Positions 34,499 through 43,559 of a stretch of 64,000 nucleotides of DNA are shown here, in pieces. Numbering within the stretch: position 1 is the stretch's first letter; each line of letters starts with the position of its first letter. This stretch comes from Pseudomonas cuatrocienegasensis (GTDB taxonomy: Bacteria > Pseudomonadota > Gammaproteobacteria > Pseudomonadales > Pseudomonadaceae), in contig NZ_FOFP01000009.1 of the NCBI RefSeq assembly GCF_900110925.1, forward strand, positions 146,893 through 210,892. Direction: 5' to 3'. The notes under the pieces are model-generated. The model saw only the letters and a list, made by a program, of their open reading frames with translations. It was not told where the DNA came from and ran no database searches. The translations under genes were made by a program, and so were the position numbers.

Positions 34499-35564
34499 CC
34501 ATTTGACGCTGGCCGTTGCGGGCGGCAGAAAGACGCAGGGCTTGGTGGATTATTGCCGGCAAGCAACTGATCGTAAGATCGCAGTGCTCACTTTCACACA
34601 AATGAACCAGCAGGAAATTCGCTCGCGTTTAGCGAGCCAGGCGGGCGATAGCAGCACGCTGGAGGTCATGGGTTGGTACACCTTCCTGCTTCGTCATTTT
34701 GCCCAGCCATTCCTACGGTTCAAATTCCCTAAAGATCGAGTCAAGGGCTTTGACTTCGAAGGCAGACCATTCGAGCGTGCTGTGGGCAGAAGCAGGTTCA
34801 TGGACTCAGGAAATCGGTTGTACGCATGCGAACTCGGCAAGCTTGCCTTTGAACTCATGGAGGCGACGCCAGCGCTCTTACACAGGCTAGAGTGCATCTA
34901 CGACGAAATTTTGATCGATGAAGTCCAGGATCTCGCCGGCTTCGACTGGGAAATCCTGGAGGTGCTGCTCGGCTCTCAAATCGATGTGCGGATGGTGGGG
35001 GATGTCCGGCAGGCTGTTTTGTCTACAAATCCTCGTGGCAAAAAAAACAAGAAATTTAGTTACGCCGCATCGCTTGAATGGTTCAGAGATAGAGAAGCGG
35101 ATGGCCTACTCACCATCGCCTACGCGACCATAACCTATCGGTGCAGAAGCGAGATTGCCGCTTTTTCCGACACCATTTTTGACGCTAGCTGGGGCTTTCC
35201 TGGCACCACCTCGGAGAACTTTGACGAGACTGAGCATGATGGCGTATTCCTTCTACATACTCAGCATGTCGATGAGTACGTAGACCGATATAGACCGCAA
35301 TGCCTAAGGCATTCGGTGAATTCGGCGAAGAACCTCAATCTGGATTTTCAGAATTTCAAAGGAGTAAAGGGGGCAACGTTCGACCGAGTATTGATCGCAC
35401 CCACTGCCAACATCGAAAGCTTCATCAAGAAGGGCACAAACTTAGAGGCTGCGGCTGCAGCGGCGTTCTACGTCGCGGTAACTCGCGCCCGACAAAGCCT
35501 GGCCATCGTTATCGACAAGGTCGGCATGTCGACATTGCCGGTATGGGCTCCGCAGGTTCGATAA
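34491..35564 (+). CDS. UvrD/PcrA-like helicase (Gabija GajB-like)
   Basis: A 357-residue SF1 helicase-like protein. The N-terminus has a shortened Walker A (AVAGGRKTQ, residues 8-16), then LTFTQMNQQEI (motif Ia), ILIDEVQDLAG (motif II), VRMVGDVRQAV (motif III) and YVAVTRARQSLAIV near the end (motif VI). The four-base loop deletion in the P-loop is known in UvrD-like relatives. It is smaller than the usual GajB (about 490 residues), so the accessory domains are reduced. It overlaps the OLD gene, so the pair acts as one unit. Confidence 0.85.
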   Translation: MPNHLTLAVAGGRKTQGLVDYCRQATDRKIAVLTFTQMNQQEIRSRLASQAGDSSTLEVMGWYTFLLRHFAQPFLRFKFPKDRVKGFDFEGRPFERAVGRSRFMDSGNRLYACELGKLAFELMEATPALLHRLECIYDEILIDEVQDLAGFDWEILEVLLGSQIDVRMVGDVRQAVLSTNPRGKKNKKFSYAASLEWFRDREADGLLTIAYATITYRCRSEIAAFSDTIFDASWGFPGTTSENFDETEHDGVFLLHTQHVDEYVDRYRPQCLRHSVNSAKNLNLDFQNFKGVKGATFDRVLIAPTANIESFIKKGTNLEAAAAAAFYVAVTRARQSLAIVIDKVGMSTLPVWAPQVR

Positions 35565-35645
35565 CAGCTGGGCGGAGGTTTACAGGCCTTTGGAGGGCTC
35601 TGCAGGAGTTTGCAGAGCCCACTTTGGTCAGAGTATGAGACTGTT

Positions 35646-36596
35646 CTACTTATCGTATTTGGACGGCAGAGGGCAGTCGTAGTTGACATCGATCATGTCA
35701 AGATTTCTCAGATTGAAATTTGCGTAGTCACGTCCATTCGACGTCCGTACTGTGGGCTGGCCGTAGAGGAAAACGAACGCTGTCGGCTTGTCCTTCTCGG
35801 CGATCTTGGAAAGCCTCACCGCCATCAGGTTTTTGAGCTTGTAATTTTCAATGAGCGCGTCGGAGACGTAGCATGAGGTTATAAGGCTGTCATCTCCTCG
35901 CTTGAAACTCTTTTTGAATTTGATTCGATAGCCATTATTGGCTTTCGTGCGGTCGACATACGCCCAGCCGTAGTAAATGATGGGGTGGTTAGGCAGGTCG
36001 TGTAGATCCTGCTCCCAGATGCATTTGAAGATGCTGGCATAGGGCACGTCCTGCCCGGCGATGTTGAGCCGTCGAAACTCAAGGGTCTCATCAGAACGGT
36101 ACCGTATGTATCTGCTAACCACAGAGCGAACAGAGTAGATGGGGCCGACTATGCCTGACTCCCCTAGCTTCGAGGTATAGGGTCTGGTGCTTTTGGCCCG
36201 TTTTTTCGCAACATGAACGTCCGCGCCTGGCTCGACCGAGTGCTCGTCATAGTAAGAGGCAGGCCGTTCGAGCTTGAAGACATCCACGATGGACTGGTCG
36301 ACTGTTCTGCGCTCCTGCCCGTCCATTTCAGCGGGCTCGAGCTCTAGGTCGACGGGGTCACCATTAGCGATTCCGCAAGCGTCACTGTGGGTTCCATAGA
36401 CTTTGAAATGAGGGACTACCTTCATATTCTGGACGTCTTTGTCCAGATTTGCGCAGGTCACCTGGGCGGAGCAGTCAGCAGCCGGACACACAAATGCGCG
36501 CTTGTCAGTAATTACCCCAGACCAGAACAAATCATAGGCGCGATCAGGGTCGACGAAGTCGTTAGCTTCAATGCTGTAGGCCACATCCAATGACAT
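35646..36596 (-). CDS. Unknown protein with N-terminal Cys/His cluster
   Basis: A 316-residue protein that I do not recognise. C37, C42, C48, H63, H70 and C74 look like a zinc finger or ribbon in the first 80 residues (AFVCPAADCSAQVTC ... PHFKVYGTHSDAC). The rest is rich in basic residues and beta-type patterns and has KKRAKSTRPYTSK, a possible nucleic-acid-binding linker. It is downstream of an XRE regulator on the same strand; its nucleic-acid-related function is a guess. Confidence 0.6.
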   Translation of the reverse strand: MSLDVAYSIEANDFVDPDRAYDLFWSGVITDKRAFVCPAADCSAQVTCANLDKDVQNMKVVPHFKVYGTHSDACGIANGDPVDLELEPAEMDGQERRTVDQSIVDVFKLERPASYYDEHSVEPGADVHVAKKRAKSTRPYTSKLGESGIVGPIYSVRSVVSRYIRYRSDETLEFRRLNIAGQDVPYASIFKCIWEQDLHDLPNHPIIYYGWAYVDRTKANNGYRIKFKKSFKRGDDSLITSCYVSDALIENYKLKNLMAVRLSKIAEKDKPTAFVFLYGQPTVRTSNGRDYANFNLRNLDMIDVNYDCPLPSKYDK

Positions 36597-36908
36597 AGTT
36601 CACCAAGTCACTTTGAACTGTCTGAAAAGTGGTCACCACTATCGGCCATTGCCTCGTTAATGAGCCAGTGCCTTAATGCGTGACCATCGTCTAATGAGCT
36701 CGGCAGGGACGTGGGCGGGTAGATGACCACATCGTCACATTCAGCAATACAGCCTTGCTCCGCGCCAATGCCCAACCGGGCAGGGCGTCCATCCAGGAAT
36801 TTATCCACACGGCTTGGCCGAAGGAGCAGGGCTCCTACCCGAATTGGTAGCGCTGGACTGTCTCAGCAGACGCTCTACCGCAGCGGTGGACTGCACCCAG
36901 CTCTGGGC
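36597..36908. other. Short frames between XRE regulator and zinc-cluster gene
   Basis: About 310 bases. Two short minus-strand frames overlap here: one from about 36888 to 36793 (GTG or upstream, 31 residues), and one from a GTG at 36808 to 36608 (66 residues, ending DHFSDSSK). The second reads like coding sequence and ends near the start of the 316-residue gene, but neither has a good SD. They may be small operon genes or remnants of one. Confidence 0.4.
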
Positions 36909-37187
36909 TCACGAAAGCTCTGAAAGCTCCTTGCGAACGCGACAAAGAATCTGATCAATGCTCTGATCAGAGCAATGAAGAGCATAGGTATAGAGCAGCA
37001 AAGAAACTGGATGCACATCCATTACTGCCGCAATTTCGTCAAGCTTGTCCAGCGTAGGACTTTTTAGTCCTCTCTCGAGGGTGCTCAGGTAGGTTCTGCT
37101 ACTTACCTCGGAGAAATCCTCCTGCGTCAGGCCGTGACTGGTTCGGGTTTGTTTCAACGCCTGGCCAAAGGCCTTTCTCAGCTCCAT
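36909..37187 (-). CDS. XRE-family HTH regulator
   Basis: A 92-residue Cro/CI-type regulator: FGQALKQTRTSHGLTQEDFSEVSSRTYLSTLERGLKSPTLDKLDEIAAVMDV is a full HTH_3 domain (residues 7-57), followed by a helical tail with Cys residues. Its start codon is part of the inverted repeat CATTTTGC-N7-GCAAAATG, so it is probably autoregulated and controls the divergent genes at 37269 and 37732. Confidence 0.9.
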   Translation of the reverse strand: MELRKAFGQALKQTRTSHGLTQEDFSEVSSRTYLSTLERGLKSPTLDKLDEIAAVMDVHPVSLLLYTYALHCSDQSIDQILCRVRKELSELS

Positions 37188-37207
37188 TTTGCTTATCTCG
37201 CAAAATG
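37185..37207. promoter_or_regulatory. XRE operator
   Basis: CATTTTGC (37185-37192) and GCAAAATG (37200-37207) form a perfect 8-base inverted repeat with a 7-base spacer that overlaps the regulator's ATG. A third half-site CATTTTG is at 37255-37261, just before the divergent gene. Confidence 0.75.
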
Positions 37208-37268
37208 AGTGATAAAGCCCTCTCGCGCCCTTTAGGACTACAATCTATAGTGTTCATTTTGAGCGGCG

Positions 37269-37712
37269 ATGGCCATGTTCAGAACGCACAAGCAGGCTGA
37301 GATAACCGGATTTGACGTCGCTACGCTCTCTTGTGAGGGCATCCAGGTATGGCGTTACATTGAGCAGGCTCTCCATTGCCCGTGGCTATATGTCTCCTGT
37401 CTTGAACCAGGTGCTGAGCTATCAATGCGTCGAATGCTGTTGATTGCGGACATCCATCTGTTTGAGGATTTCCTGAGTCAAGATGACGGTACCAGCACTG
37501 TGATAGATAGGATTCAACTAGTAAGCCCTAGCTGGTTAAATCTAAGTTCAAACTGGAAAATGGAAGAGCTAGCCAGTCTGAGCGAGGTGCAGGATCATCA
37601 CGGCAAGCATCTGGCGTACATATATGGAATGGCCGACGGTAATGAATATTGTGAAGGTCACATCGAAAAGAAAGAAACAATAAAGCAAAGACGGATATAT
37701 AAAAAATCTTGA
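37269..37712 (+). CDS. Hypothetical protein, XRE-linked, first gene
   Basis: A 147-residue protein of no recognised family. IQVWRYIEQALHCPWLYVSCLEPGAELSMRRMLLIADIHLFEDF is the most ordered part; the C-terminus is charged and Lys-rich. It is AT-richer than the chromosome. It starts at ATG 37269 (or ATG 37275) right after the third XRE half-site and is followed 19 bases later by the next gene. Confidence 0.6.
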   Translation: MAMFRTHKQAEITGFDVATLSCEGIQVWRYIEQALHCPWLYVSCLEPGAELSMRRMLLIADIHLFEDFLSQDDGTSTVIDRIQLVSPSWLNLSSNWKMEELASLSEVQDHHGKHLAYIYGMADGNEYCEGHIEKKETIKQRRIYKKS

Positions 37713-37731
37713 CCAGACTACTGGAGAGTCT

Positions 37732-38202
37732 ATGAGCATCGGCTGCAAAACGGATGAGGGATTTCTGTCTCTTTATAGGAGGTTCTATAGCAGTCCTCTA
37801 GGTAACGTCTCCATTGAGCTTCTGAAGGAGCTTGCATTAGAGTTTTGGTATGGTGATCTTGATATCGAAAAGCTAATCAATCAAGAGCTGACAAGCGGGC
37901 GCTTAACTTCTTTGCAAGCGAGAAGAGCTATGTATCTTGTAGATAGAATGATTAGTTTTCCATGCTTGAGTCGCAACAAAGCAAAGCTGCTGAAAGATAT
38001 AGTTAAGCTGCAAGGAGTAGGATTAAAATGCACTCCACCCTCAAGAACAGCCGAGCAACTATTTAAAGAGCACAAGCTAGATAAAAAAGCATTTGAGTGG
38101 GGTCTTCAGGACGATATAACTATACAGATGAAAAGCCTGCTTGAGTACCAGACTCGGCACTTTGCAGCAGCAACAGGAAAAAAGACAGGCTATTCCGAAT
38201 AA
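37732..38202 (+). CDS. Hypothetical protein, XRE-linked, second gene
   Basis: A 156-residue protein of unknown function, with SD GGAGAG before its ATG. It is mostly helical and basic, with no motif I can name. Its low GC and A-rich codons mark it as foreign DNA. It probably forms an operon with 37269-37712 and is convergent with the recombinase operon (51-base gap). Confidence 0.6.
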   Translation: MSIGCKTDEGFLSLYRRFYSSPLGNVSIELLKELALEFWYGDLDIEKLINQELTSGRLTSLQARRAMYLVDRMISFPCLSRNKAKLLKDIVKLQGVGLKCTPPSRTAEQLFKEHKLDKKAFEWGLQDDITIQMKSLLEYQTRHFAAATGKKTGYSE

Positions 38203-38252
38203 CTTGACCCGCGTCTATGTGTATTTTCCGAAAACCTCTATATTTACGACTT

Positions 38253-38663
38253 TCACGTGCTGCCGGCTGAATATTTACGCAGCGGCGCGAGGACTTCCTC
38301 TACATCTAACCCCCTCACCAAGCAACGATGAGAAATCAAACATAAAGCCTCAAAGAGTTGATCGCGTTGTTTGAGCAAGTCAGCATTCTCTGACTGCAGG
38401 TACTTTATCCGCTCTTCAAAAGTCCTGCGGCGGCGTTCTCGGTCAGGATCTTTGCCACTTTCCTTTAGTTGTACGACTCTAGCTTGGTCTATGCTCTCAC
38501 CCCGCTTACCCACCAAGGTTGCACGACTCGTCAAACCCAAGCGTTTTTGTACCTCGGAGCGTGATATAGGTGCAGATTCAAGTCCCAAGCTGATCATCTC
38601 GGCGAGGAGGGTATCAATAGCCTCATCCAGAGCAGCCCCTCTCAATAATTTCTGTTTAATCAT
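38253..38663 (-). CDS. Small helical protein of the recombinase operon (TnpC/DUF6262-like)
   Basis: A 136-residue protein with a C-terminal coiled coil (RRRTFEERIKYLQSENADLLKQRDQL). A winged-helix-like segment (ISRSEVQKRLGLTSRATLVG) precedes it. This size, position and layout match the small accessory protein that follows the recombinases in Tn554-type and related elements. ATG 6 bases after the int3 stop, with SD AGAGG. Confidence 0.7.
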   Translation of the reverse strand: MIKQKLLRGAALDEAIDTLLAEMISLGLESAPISRSEVQKRLGLTSRATLVGKRGESIDQARVVQLKESGKDPDRERRRRTFEERIKYLQSENADLLKQRDQLFEALCLISHRCLVRGLDVEEVLAPLRKYSAGST

Positions 38664-38669
38664 AGGTCT

Positions 38670-40796
38670 CTATTCCTCTGAAACTGAGCTTCGCCGCTGA
38701 GTTTCCTTGGAAGCAGTGATAGGGCGCCCTGAAGGAAATACCTGACGCGCTCCCGTCCCAAAATCACTTGCAAGTGCTTTCTGCAAATTTTTAAGCTTGT
38801 GCTCCTGATCCTCCAGCCAGACGTCAGTGCCAGCTTCACCGCTACCAGCGTCGCGCATAATGATGATGGATTCCGCCAGCCTATCCGCTTGCTCTTGGAG
38901 ATTCTTCTTCTCTGATGGCGTTCCCAGCATGTGTAGATGTGAACAGTCATTCCAGCATTGCAGATGCTTAGGGCAGGGGGCCTGTGAAAAATCATGGACA
39001 CAACCGCCAAACGGAGTGATATGTAACGCCGTAGCGTGGACAGTCAAAAAAGTTTCAGCGGTAGTCATACCCTTGCTCTGTAAGACTGCATGATAGCTGT
39101 CGGTTAAAGCCCCTTGGATCGTCCCCTTTCTAATTTCTGTATGAAGAAAATCAATGCGGTCACGATAACTGTTGAACTTTAAAAAACCCTGATGAGCAGT
39201 GGTGTCCTCTTCGATAGTTGAATGCTGGTAATACTTATTTTGTTCCAAGCGTTTTCGCCCCAGCGCCAGAGCCTGCTGGACATCGCTCATGCCTGTCAGG
39301 TGATAGATGGTATTGCGCCAGTGCCGTGGTTGGTGACTGGTCAAGCAAATTGGCGAACCATCTGCCTCAACCAATGAGCGTCGAGCAAAGATAGACGGGA
39401 GCCTGGGATCTGCTCCAAGGCCCCGATTAATGTCAACGAGAGTTACACGCCGCGGGATAGCTCGAAATACATTCTCATCACGGCCACCAAATCGGAACTG
39501 GCCGTCAAAACAGATCGCAAGTGTTTCGCTGGTCCTGAGCACAATACGATTTTTACCCGCGATATATTCTGTAAGCACCGAGTGTGCTTTAAGCTTTGGA
39601 GCAATCAGACGTTCAATTTCACCTGCCAAGTATCTCCGCCGCTTTATTTTTCCTCGTTGAACGGGCGACTCACTGCCATTCGGAAAAATCCCATTGCGGG
39701 ATAAATATAAATAAAGATTCCTGCCGTATTCTTGTTCGTTACTAAAACCCAGCCATTCCATGACCTGATCGTCCGTTAATAGTTCTTCTGGCGGGTATTT
39801 CCATATACGCCCCGGATTCTTTTCTTGCCAATTCGCAATTTCCCTCTGCTCTGATGTCAGTGCCTTTAATCGCTCAATTGCACGCTTCGCTAGAGGAATA
39901 TCGCTCTCCGCTAGCCAATGCACTCGAGATTGAAATTGTTTTTCTGCAAAGTATCTTATTCCGCATTCAAGAATAGGCTTGCCGTGAGCGTCAACTATGA
40001 TATTTCCTTCAGTATCTTTGATATTCCTTTCTACCCAGCAGTCAAAGGGTATGACAGCAATCTCATTACCCCGTTGCCCTGTTGCGATCAATAAATCAAT
40101 CACACGCAGCAAGATTTCCTCGCCCTCACTGCAGGGGTTATTCGAGCATAGGGCATACGCTTCCATCGCCTCGAGAGAAGGTAGTCGGTCATTAGACTTT
40201 CGCTGTTTTACCGCACGGTCTGGATCATGCAATGAAATATAATCGTGGCGGAGTTTCTCTGGTCTCGCATCATGCTCAAAATGTATAGCGATCTCGGTTA
40301 GCTGGTGGTTATCAATCGTATTCGCGATTACTTGTAGATGAGAAATTGCGTCATAAAAATTTTTGTAGCCACTTTCACGGAGAAAACCTACGACACGGTC
40401 GAAATCGCCCTGCGTCAATCGTGCGGGGTCAGATACGCCGCGCTCAAACAATGGGTTATAGAGTCGGCGGACGGCAATATTGTATGCAACCACCATCGAA
40501 AACTTCAGATTTCGCGTGCGTTGCAGATATACAATCAAGGCCTTGCTAAATTCTTGAAATTCGAAGGGGAGTGGCCCTTTGTTCGGGGCAGGATAACCTG
40601 TCTTCTCGAGGGACTGTCGATGGGTCTCGAAGGTAAGTGTATGTTTGCCAGGATCTCTCTGCGGTAGCCAATTACCGATTTCCCACAGTGGTTCCGACCA
40701 CTTAGTTGAAATCGGTAATGACTGAAAAATCGCCTGTTCCTGCGTAATAAATCTTTCGAGGTTCTGCCTTGCATTAGACAGCTCCATCTGCGGCAT
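38670..40796 (-). CDS. Large tyrosine recombinase-like protein, int3 of the trio
   Basis: A 708-residue protein. TGQRGNEI is the first Arg box, HQPRHWRN the His-x-x-Arg box and the late ALGRKRLEQNKYYQHST region has the Tyr; Lys candidates lie before. The C-terminus has a Cys/His-rich stretch (CVHDFSQAPCPKHLQCWNDCSHLH), like a zinc finger. It matches the third, largest subunit of three-recombinase elements. It overlaps the end of int2 by 23 bases (start 40796; ATG 40787 is also possible). It is needed with int1 and int2 for transposition in related elements. Confidence 0.8.
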   Translation of the reverse strand: MPQMELSNARQNLERFITQEQAIFQSLPISTKWSEPLWEIGNWLPQRDPGKHTLTFETHRQSLEKTGYPAPNKGPLPFEFQEFSKALIVYLQRTRNLKFSMVVAYNIAVRRLYNPLFERGVSDPARLTQGDFDRVVGFLRESGYKNFYDAISHLQVIANTIDNHQLTEIAIHFEHDARPEKLRHDYISLHDPDRAVKQRKSNDRLPSLEAMEAYALCSNNPCSEGEEILLRVIDLLIATGQRGNEIAVIPFDCWVERNIKDTEGNIIVDAHGKPILECGIRYFAEKQFQSRVHWLAESDIPLAKRAIERLKALTSEQREIANWQEKNPGRIWKYPPEELLTDDQVMEWLGFSNEQEYGRNLYLYLSRNGIFPNGSESPVQRGKIKRRRYLAGEIERLIAPKLKAHSVLTEYIAGKNRIVLRTSETLAICFDGQFRFGGRDENVFRAIPRRVTLVDINRGLGADPRLPSIFARRSLVEADGSPICLTSHQPRHWRNTIYHLTGMSDVQQALALGRKRLEQNKYYQHSTIEEDTTAHQGFLKFNSYRDRIDFLHTEIRKGTIQGALTDSYHAVLQSKGMTTAETFLTVHATALHITPFGGCVHDFSQAPCPKHLQCWNDCSHLHMLGTPSEKKNLQEQADRLAESIIIMRDAGSGEAGTDVWLEDQEHKLKNLQKALASDFGTGARQVFPSGRPITASKETQRRSSVSEE

Positions 40797-42294
40797 CCTC
40801 TGTGTGCTGCCGGCAGCGCTCGATCGTAGCGCTTACCGCCAGGATGGTTGTCTGATGCTGGGCGAGGGGGCGGTTGTGAATGAGATCACCGGCTTGCTCT
40901 GCGATATCAATGAACCGCTGGGCCTCTCGTTGAAGCGCCTCTCTCACTTGTTCATGGCGGCCGTCAGCAAAGGGGTGAAACTTTTTGCAGGTGTAGCAGG
41001 CGTAGACAGGATTGTACGGGCAGTGGGTATGGACTGGGAGGGCGCAGGCACCTATATCCCCGATGTATTGCATATCGATGACACCGCGAACCGCTATTTC
41101 TGATACTGTATTCCGACGTTGGACAATTTCCCCGGTTAATAAGCTGCGCATGATGCGCTTATAGGAAGGGCTCTTACCGAGTGCTTTCTCTTTGATCCGG
41201 GCAATGTTGGGGGTTGCTGTGACATAGGCACGTGCCGCGACCGTGCTATTATGGCCGAGCAGTTCGGCGATCATGTCTGCGGGCGTTCCTTGATCTGCCA
41301 ATCCTTGTCCGAGATGGTGGCGCAGTAGAATTGATACCTGATTTGGTTTCTCTATGCCTGCCTCAAACAACTCGTGCTTGAGAGCATCTCCGATCTCTCG
41401 CACCGAGAGACGTTTCCCGTAAAGGCTCACAAACAGCGGCTCGCACGCGCTGCCAAAGCGACGTTGAAGCCCCAAGATATGCTGTTCAATCTTTTCTCCC
41501 AATCGGGTAGTTACTTTGCGAGGCCTTCGCTCTGGTCGACGTTGACCAACCTTCTTGGCCATGGGTAACCAAAGGGTGTAGTACTTCTCATCTTCGACGG
41601 TTTCTATAACCTCAAAATCTGCAATCTCCAGCGAATGAATTTGAATCGTACGCGGTCCCAATTCAAAACCCAGATGGAGCATCATATTGAACTGAGCATC
41701 TACCCAGTCATCTGAAGAGACCTCCCGCTCTATACGCTTGAGCAAACGAATTTCCTCATCGAGTTCCAAGCCGGACTGAGAGAGAAAAATTCGAGAGTAG
41801 GGGGCTGATCGTTCGGTTTTGAAATCTTTGATATTTAGATAAATGTCATTGCTGAATCCGGTGATTCCCCTATCCCTTGCCCAGCGATAAAATGTACGAA
41901 AGACTACTACGTACTCTCTAGAATAGTTCCAGCTGTTAAATGCGCTAATGATTTCGTCGGCTGCCCAAGGGAGTTTCAAGGAAATATCACTTTCCGAAAC
42001 CCGATGGAGCATTCTCACGGCCCTATATGCAGTTGAAGGGGAGTATTTCTCTAGCATATGGACCATAAATGCTTTGGCTATTTCGATAAGCTCTGAATTC
42101 AGCTTTAGGCCAGACCAATCAATGTTCATTGCCATGCCACCGTCGTACCACGTCCAGACGCTCAATCGAGTATCGACGTACCTTGGCTGGTCATTAGTCC
42201 GAGTTCGAATCGCAACCTGAGCCGGGCCCTTGAACACGTAGGTCGGAAAAGAGGAGGAGGGTGAGGCGTGTTCTTGATCGGCTGATTTGGTCAC
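40774..42294 (-). CDS. Tyrosine recombinase-like protein, int2 of the trio
   Basis: A 506-residue protein. The first Arg is in FELGPRTIQIHSLEI (R215), the basic Lys in PMAKK, then LLRHHLGQG (R325, but Ile/Leu where the first His of HxxR is expected), LGHNST (H348) and ARAYV (Y357). The catalytic set is thus partly degenerate. A Cys/His cluster near 412-434 (CPYNPVYACYTCKKF) may bind zinc. The start is GTG 42294 behind TAAGGAGG. It begins 11 bases after int1 and overlaps int3. Confidence 0.8.
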   Translation of the reverse strand: MTKSADQEHASPSSSFPTYVFKGPAQVAIRTRTNDQPRYVDTRLSVWTWYDGGMAMNIDWSGLKLNSELIEIAKAFMVHMLEKYSPSTAYRAVRMLHRVSESDISLKLPWAADEIISAFNSWNYSREYVVVFRTFYRWARDRGITGFSNDIYLNIKDFKTERSAPYSRIFLSQSGLELDEEIRLLKRIEREVSSDDWVDAQFNMMLHLGFELGPRTIQIHSLEIADFEVIETVEDEKYYTLWLPMAKKVGQRRPERRPRKVTTRLGEKIEQHILGLQRRFGSACEPLFVSLYGKRLSVREIGDALKHELFEAGIEKPNQVSILLRHHLGQGLADQGTPADMIAELLGHNSTVAARAYVTATPNIARIKEKALGKSPSYKRIMRSLLTGEIVQRRNTVSEIAVRGVIDMQYIGDIGACALPVHTHCPYNPVYACYTCKKFHPFADGRHEQVREALQREAQRFIDIAEQAGDLIHNRPLAQHQTTILAVSATIERCRQHTEDAADGAV

Positions 42295-42305
42295 GGCGAA
42301 CCTCC

Positions 42306-43559
42306 TTAACTGTCAAGTCGGCTCCAGGCTGCCGAGGCGCGCTGAGCGTTATGGCGGTTGGCCGATTCGACTAGATAGCGACTTGCATAACGACGTGGCA
42401 TCGCCGAAGTCTCAGACCAACCGCAGACTCGTCGAAGCTCGTCAGTTGCGCGCTCAAGGTCATACCCACGTTGCTCGATTAGGTAAGCCAGAAAACGGTC
42501 GGCGAAGGTATGGCGAAAGTCATGCGCGGAAAGTGTAGGCAACAACCCGGGATGAGCCAGTTCAATGGTCAGAAACAGGCGATCGAGTACGTTAGACAAT
42601 GCGCGAATCGACAGCGGGAGGCCTCTGTCAGAGATGAACAGATAGCGGTACAGCAATTTCATCGGTTTGCCGTTACGTAGAGGGCGCCGTTCGCTCTGGA
42701 TATAGAGCTCGTAGACCTCATACAACTGTGCGGAGATACCTACGGTTCGTCCGTGTGTTTTCAGCGCAGGCTCTTCGGCACGCGGGTCGCCTGGGTCATG
42801 TTCGCGGTCATTGATGCTGACATAGGCATGCTGAGAACCTTGGTTGATATCCGTGGTGTAGAGTTTCAGAAGCTCTCCACGACGGATACCGGTCTCCAGC
42901 AACAATTCAATCATTAGCCAATTGCGCAACTGCAATCGCTCCGGAAACGGATTCTCCGCAGCGCCCGGGCGAATCAGTGTGCGGATGATCTGGAGTTGGG
43001 TATCTGTCAGGCTGCGGTAACGAATGTGGTCAGGACGAACATTGATGATATGGCTCTCAAAGCGTCGTTCAATGACGTCGGCGACATCTGCAAATGCGAC
43101 CTCAATGCTAGCCAGAGTGGTTGAGTTCTGACGAGCGCGCGGGATGTATCGGGTGACACACCAGGACAGGTACTGCTTCAACAGCCGCAGGTACTGATCA
43201 CGGGTGCGCAGATCGATCTGTGGAAAAGCTGCCATTGCAACTGTGCCGATTCGGGCGACCAGGTTATCGGCCTGACGGCCGCTTTGGAGCCAGAGGGCGT
43301 AACCGTCCAGTAGCGCGAGAATCGCTTCAAAGTGGCAGGCCAAGATGGCCTCATCGATATCCAGCTCCCGGCTTTTGGCATAGGTGTAGAAAGCTTGGAT
43401 AGCACGCAGGTGCGCTGCGGCAGTGTTGTATGCACGATGCCTGAGCTTGAGCTGGACGTAGATGAATGGGACTAGCTTGGGCAATGGCGTTGCTAGGCCT
43501 TCCTGCACAAGCAGTGGCACTCGTTGACCGGACGAGAAACGACATTGAATCAGCTTCAT
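42306..43559 (-). CDS. Tyrosine recombinase, int1 of the trio
   Basis: A 417-residue integrase with a complete catalytic set: R226 in TGIRRGEL, K267 in ALKTHGR, H346-x-x-R349 in SAHDFRHTFADRF, W381 and Y391/395 in CGWSETSAMPRRYASRY. It catalyses strand exchange for island excision/integration. The ATG at 43559 is chosen because GAGGTGG precedes it; an ATG at 43574 in the same frame lacks an SD. It is the first gene of the operon, reading inward from the right end. Confidence 0.93.
   Translation of the reverse strand: MKLIQCRFSSGQRVPLLVQEGLATPLPKLVPFIYVQLKLRHRAYNTAAAHLRAIQAFYTYAKSRELDIDEAILACHFEAILALLDGYALWLQSGRQADNLVARIGTVAMAAFPQIDLRTRDQYLRLLKQYLSWCVTRYIPRARQNSTTLASIEVAFADVADVIERRFESHIINVRPDHIRYRSLTDTQLQIIRTLIRPGAAENPFPERLQLRNWLMIELLLETGIRRGELLKLYTTDINQGSQHAYVSINDREHDPGDPRAEEPALKTHGRTVGISAQLYEVYELYIQSERRPLRNGKPMKLLYRYLFISDRGLPLSIRALSNVLDRLFLTIELAHPGLLPTLSAHDFRHTFADRFLAYLIEQRGYDLERATDELRRVCGWSETSAMPRRYASRYLVESANRHNAQRASAAWSRLDS

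Noticed and set aside
36835..36905. Stem-forming sequence that looked like a possible tRNA-type cloverleaf
   Set aside because: No consistent D, anticodon and T arms and no conserved CCA-end or T-loop; it lies within overlapping short reading frames.
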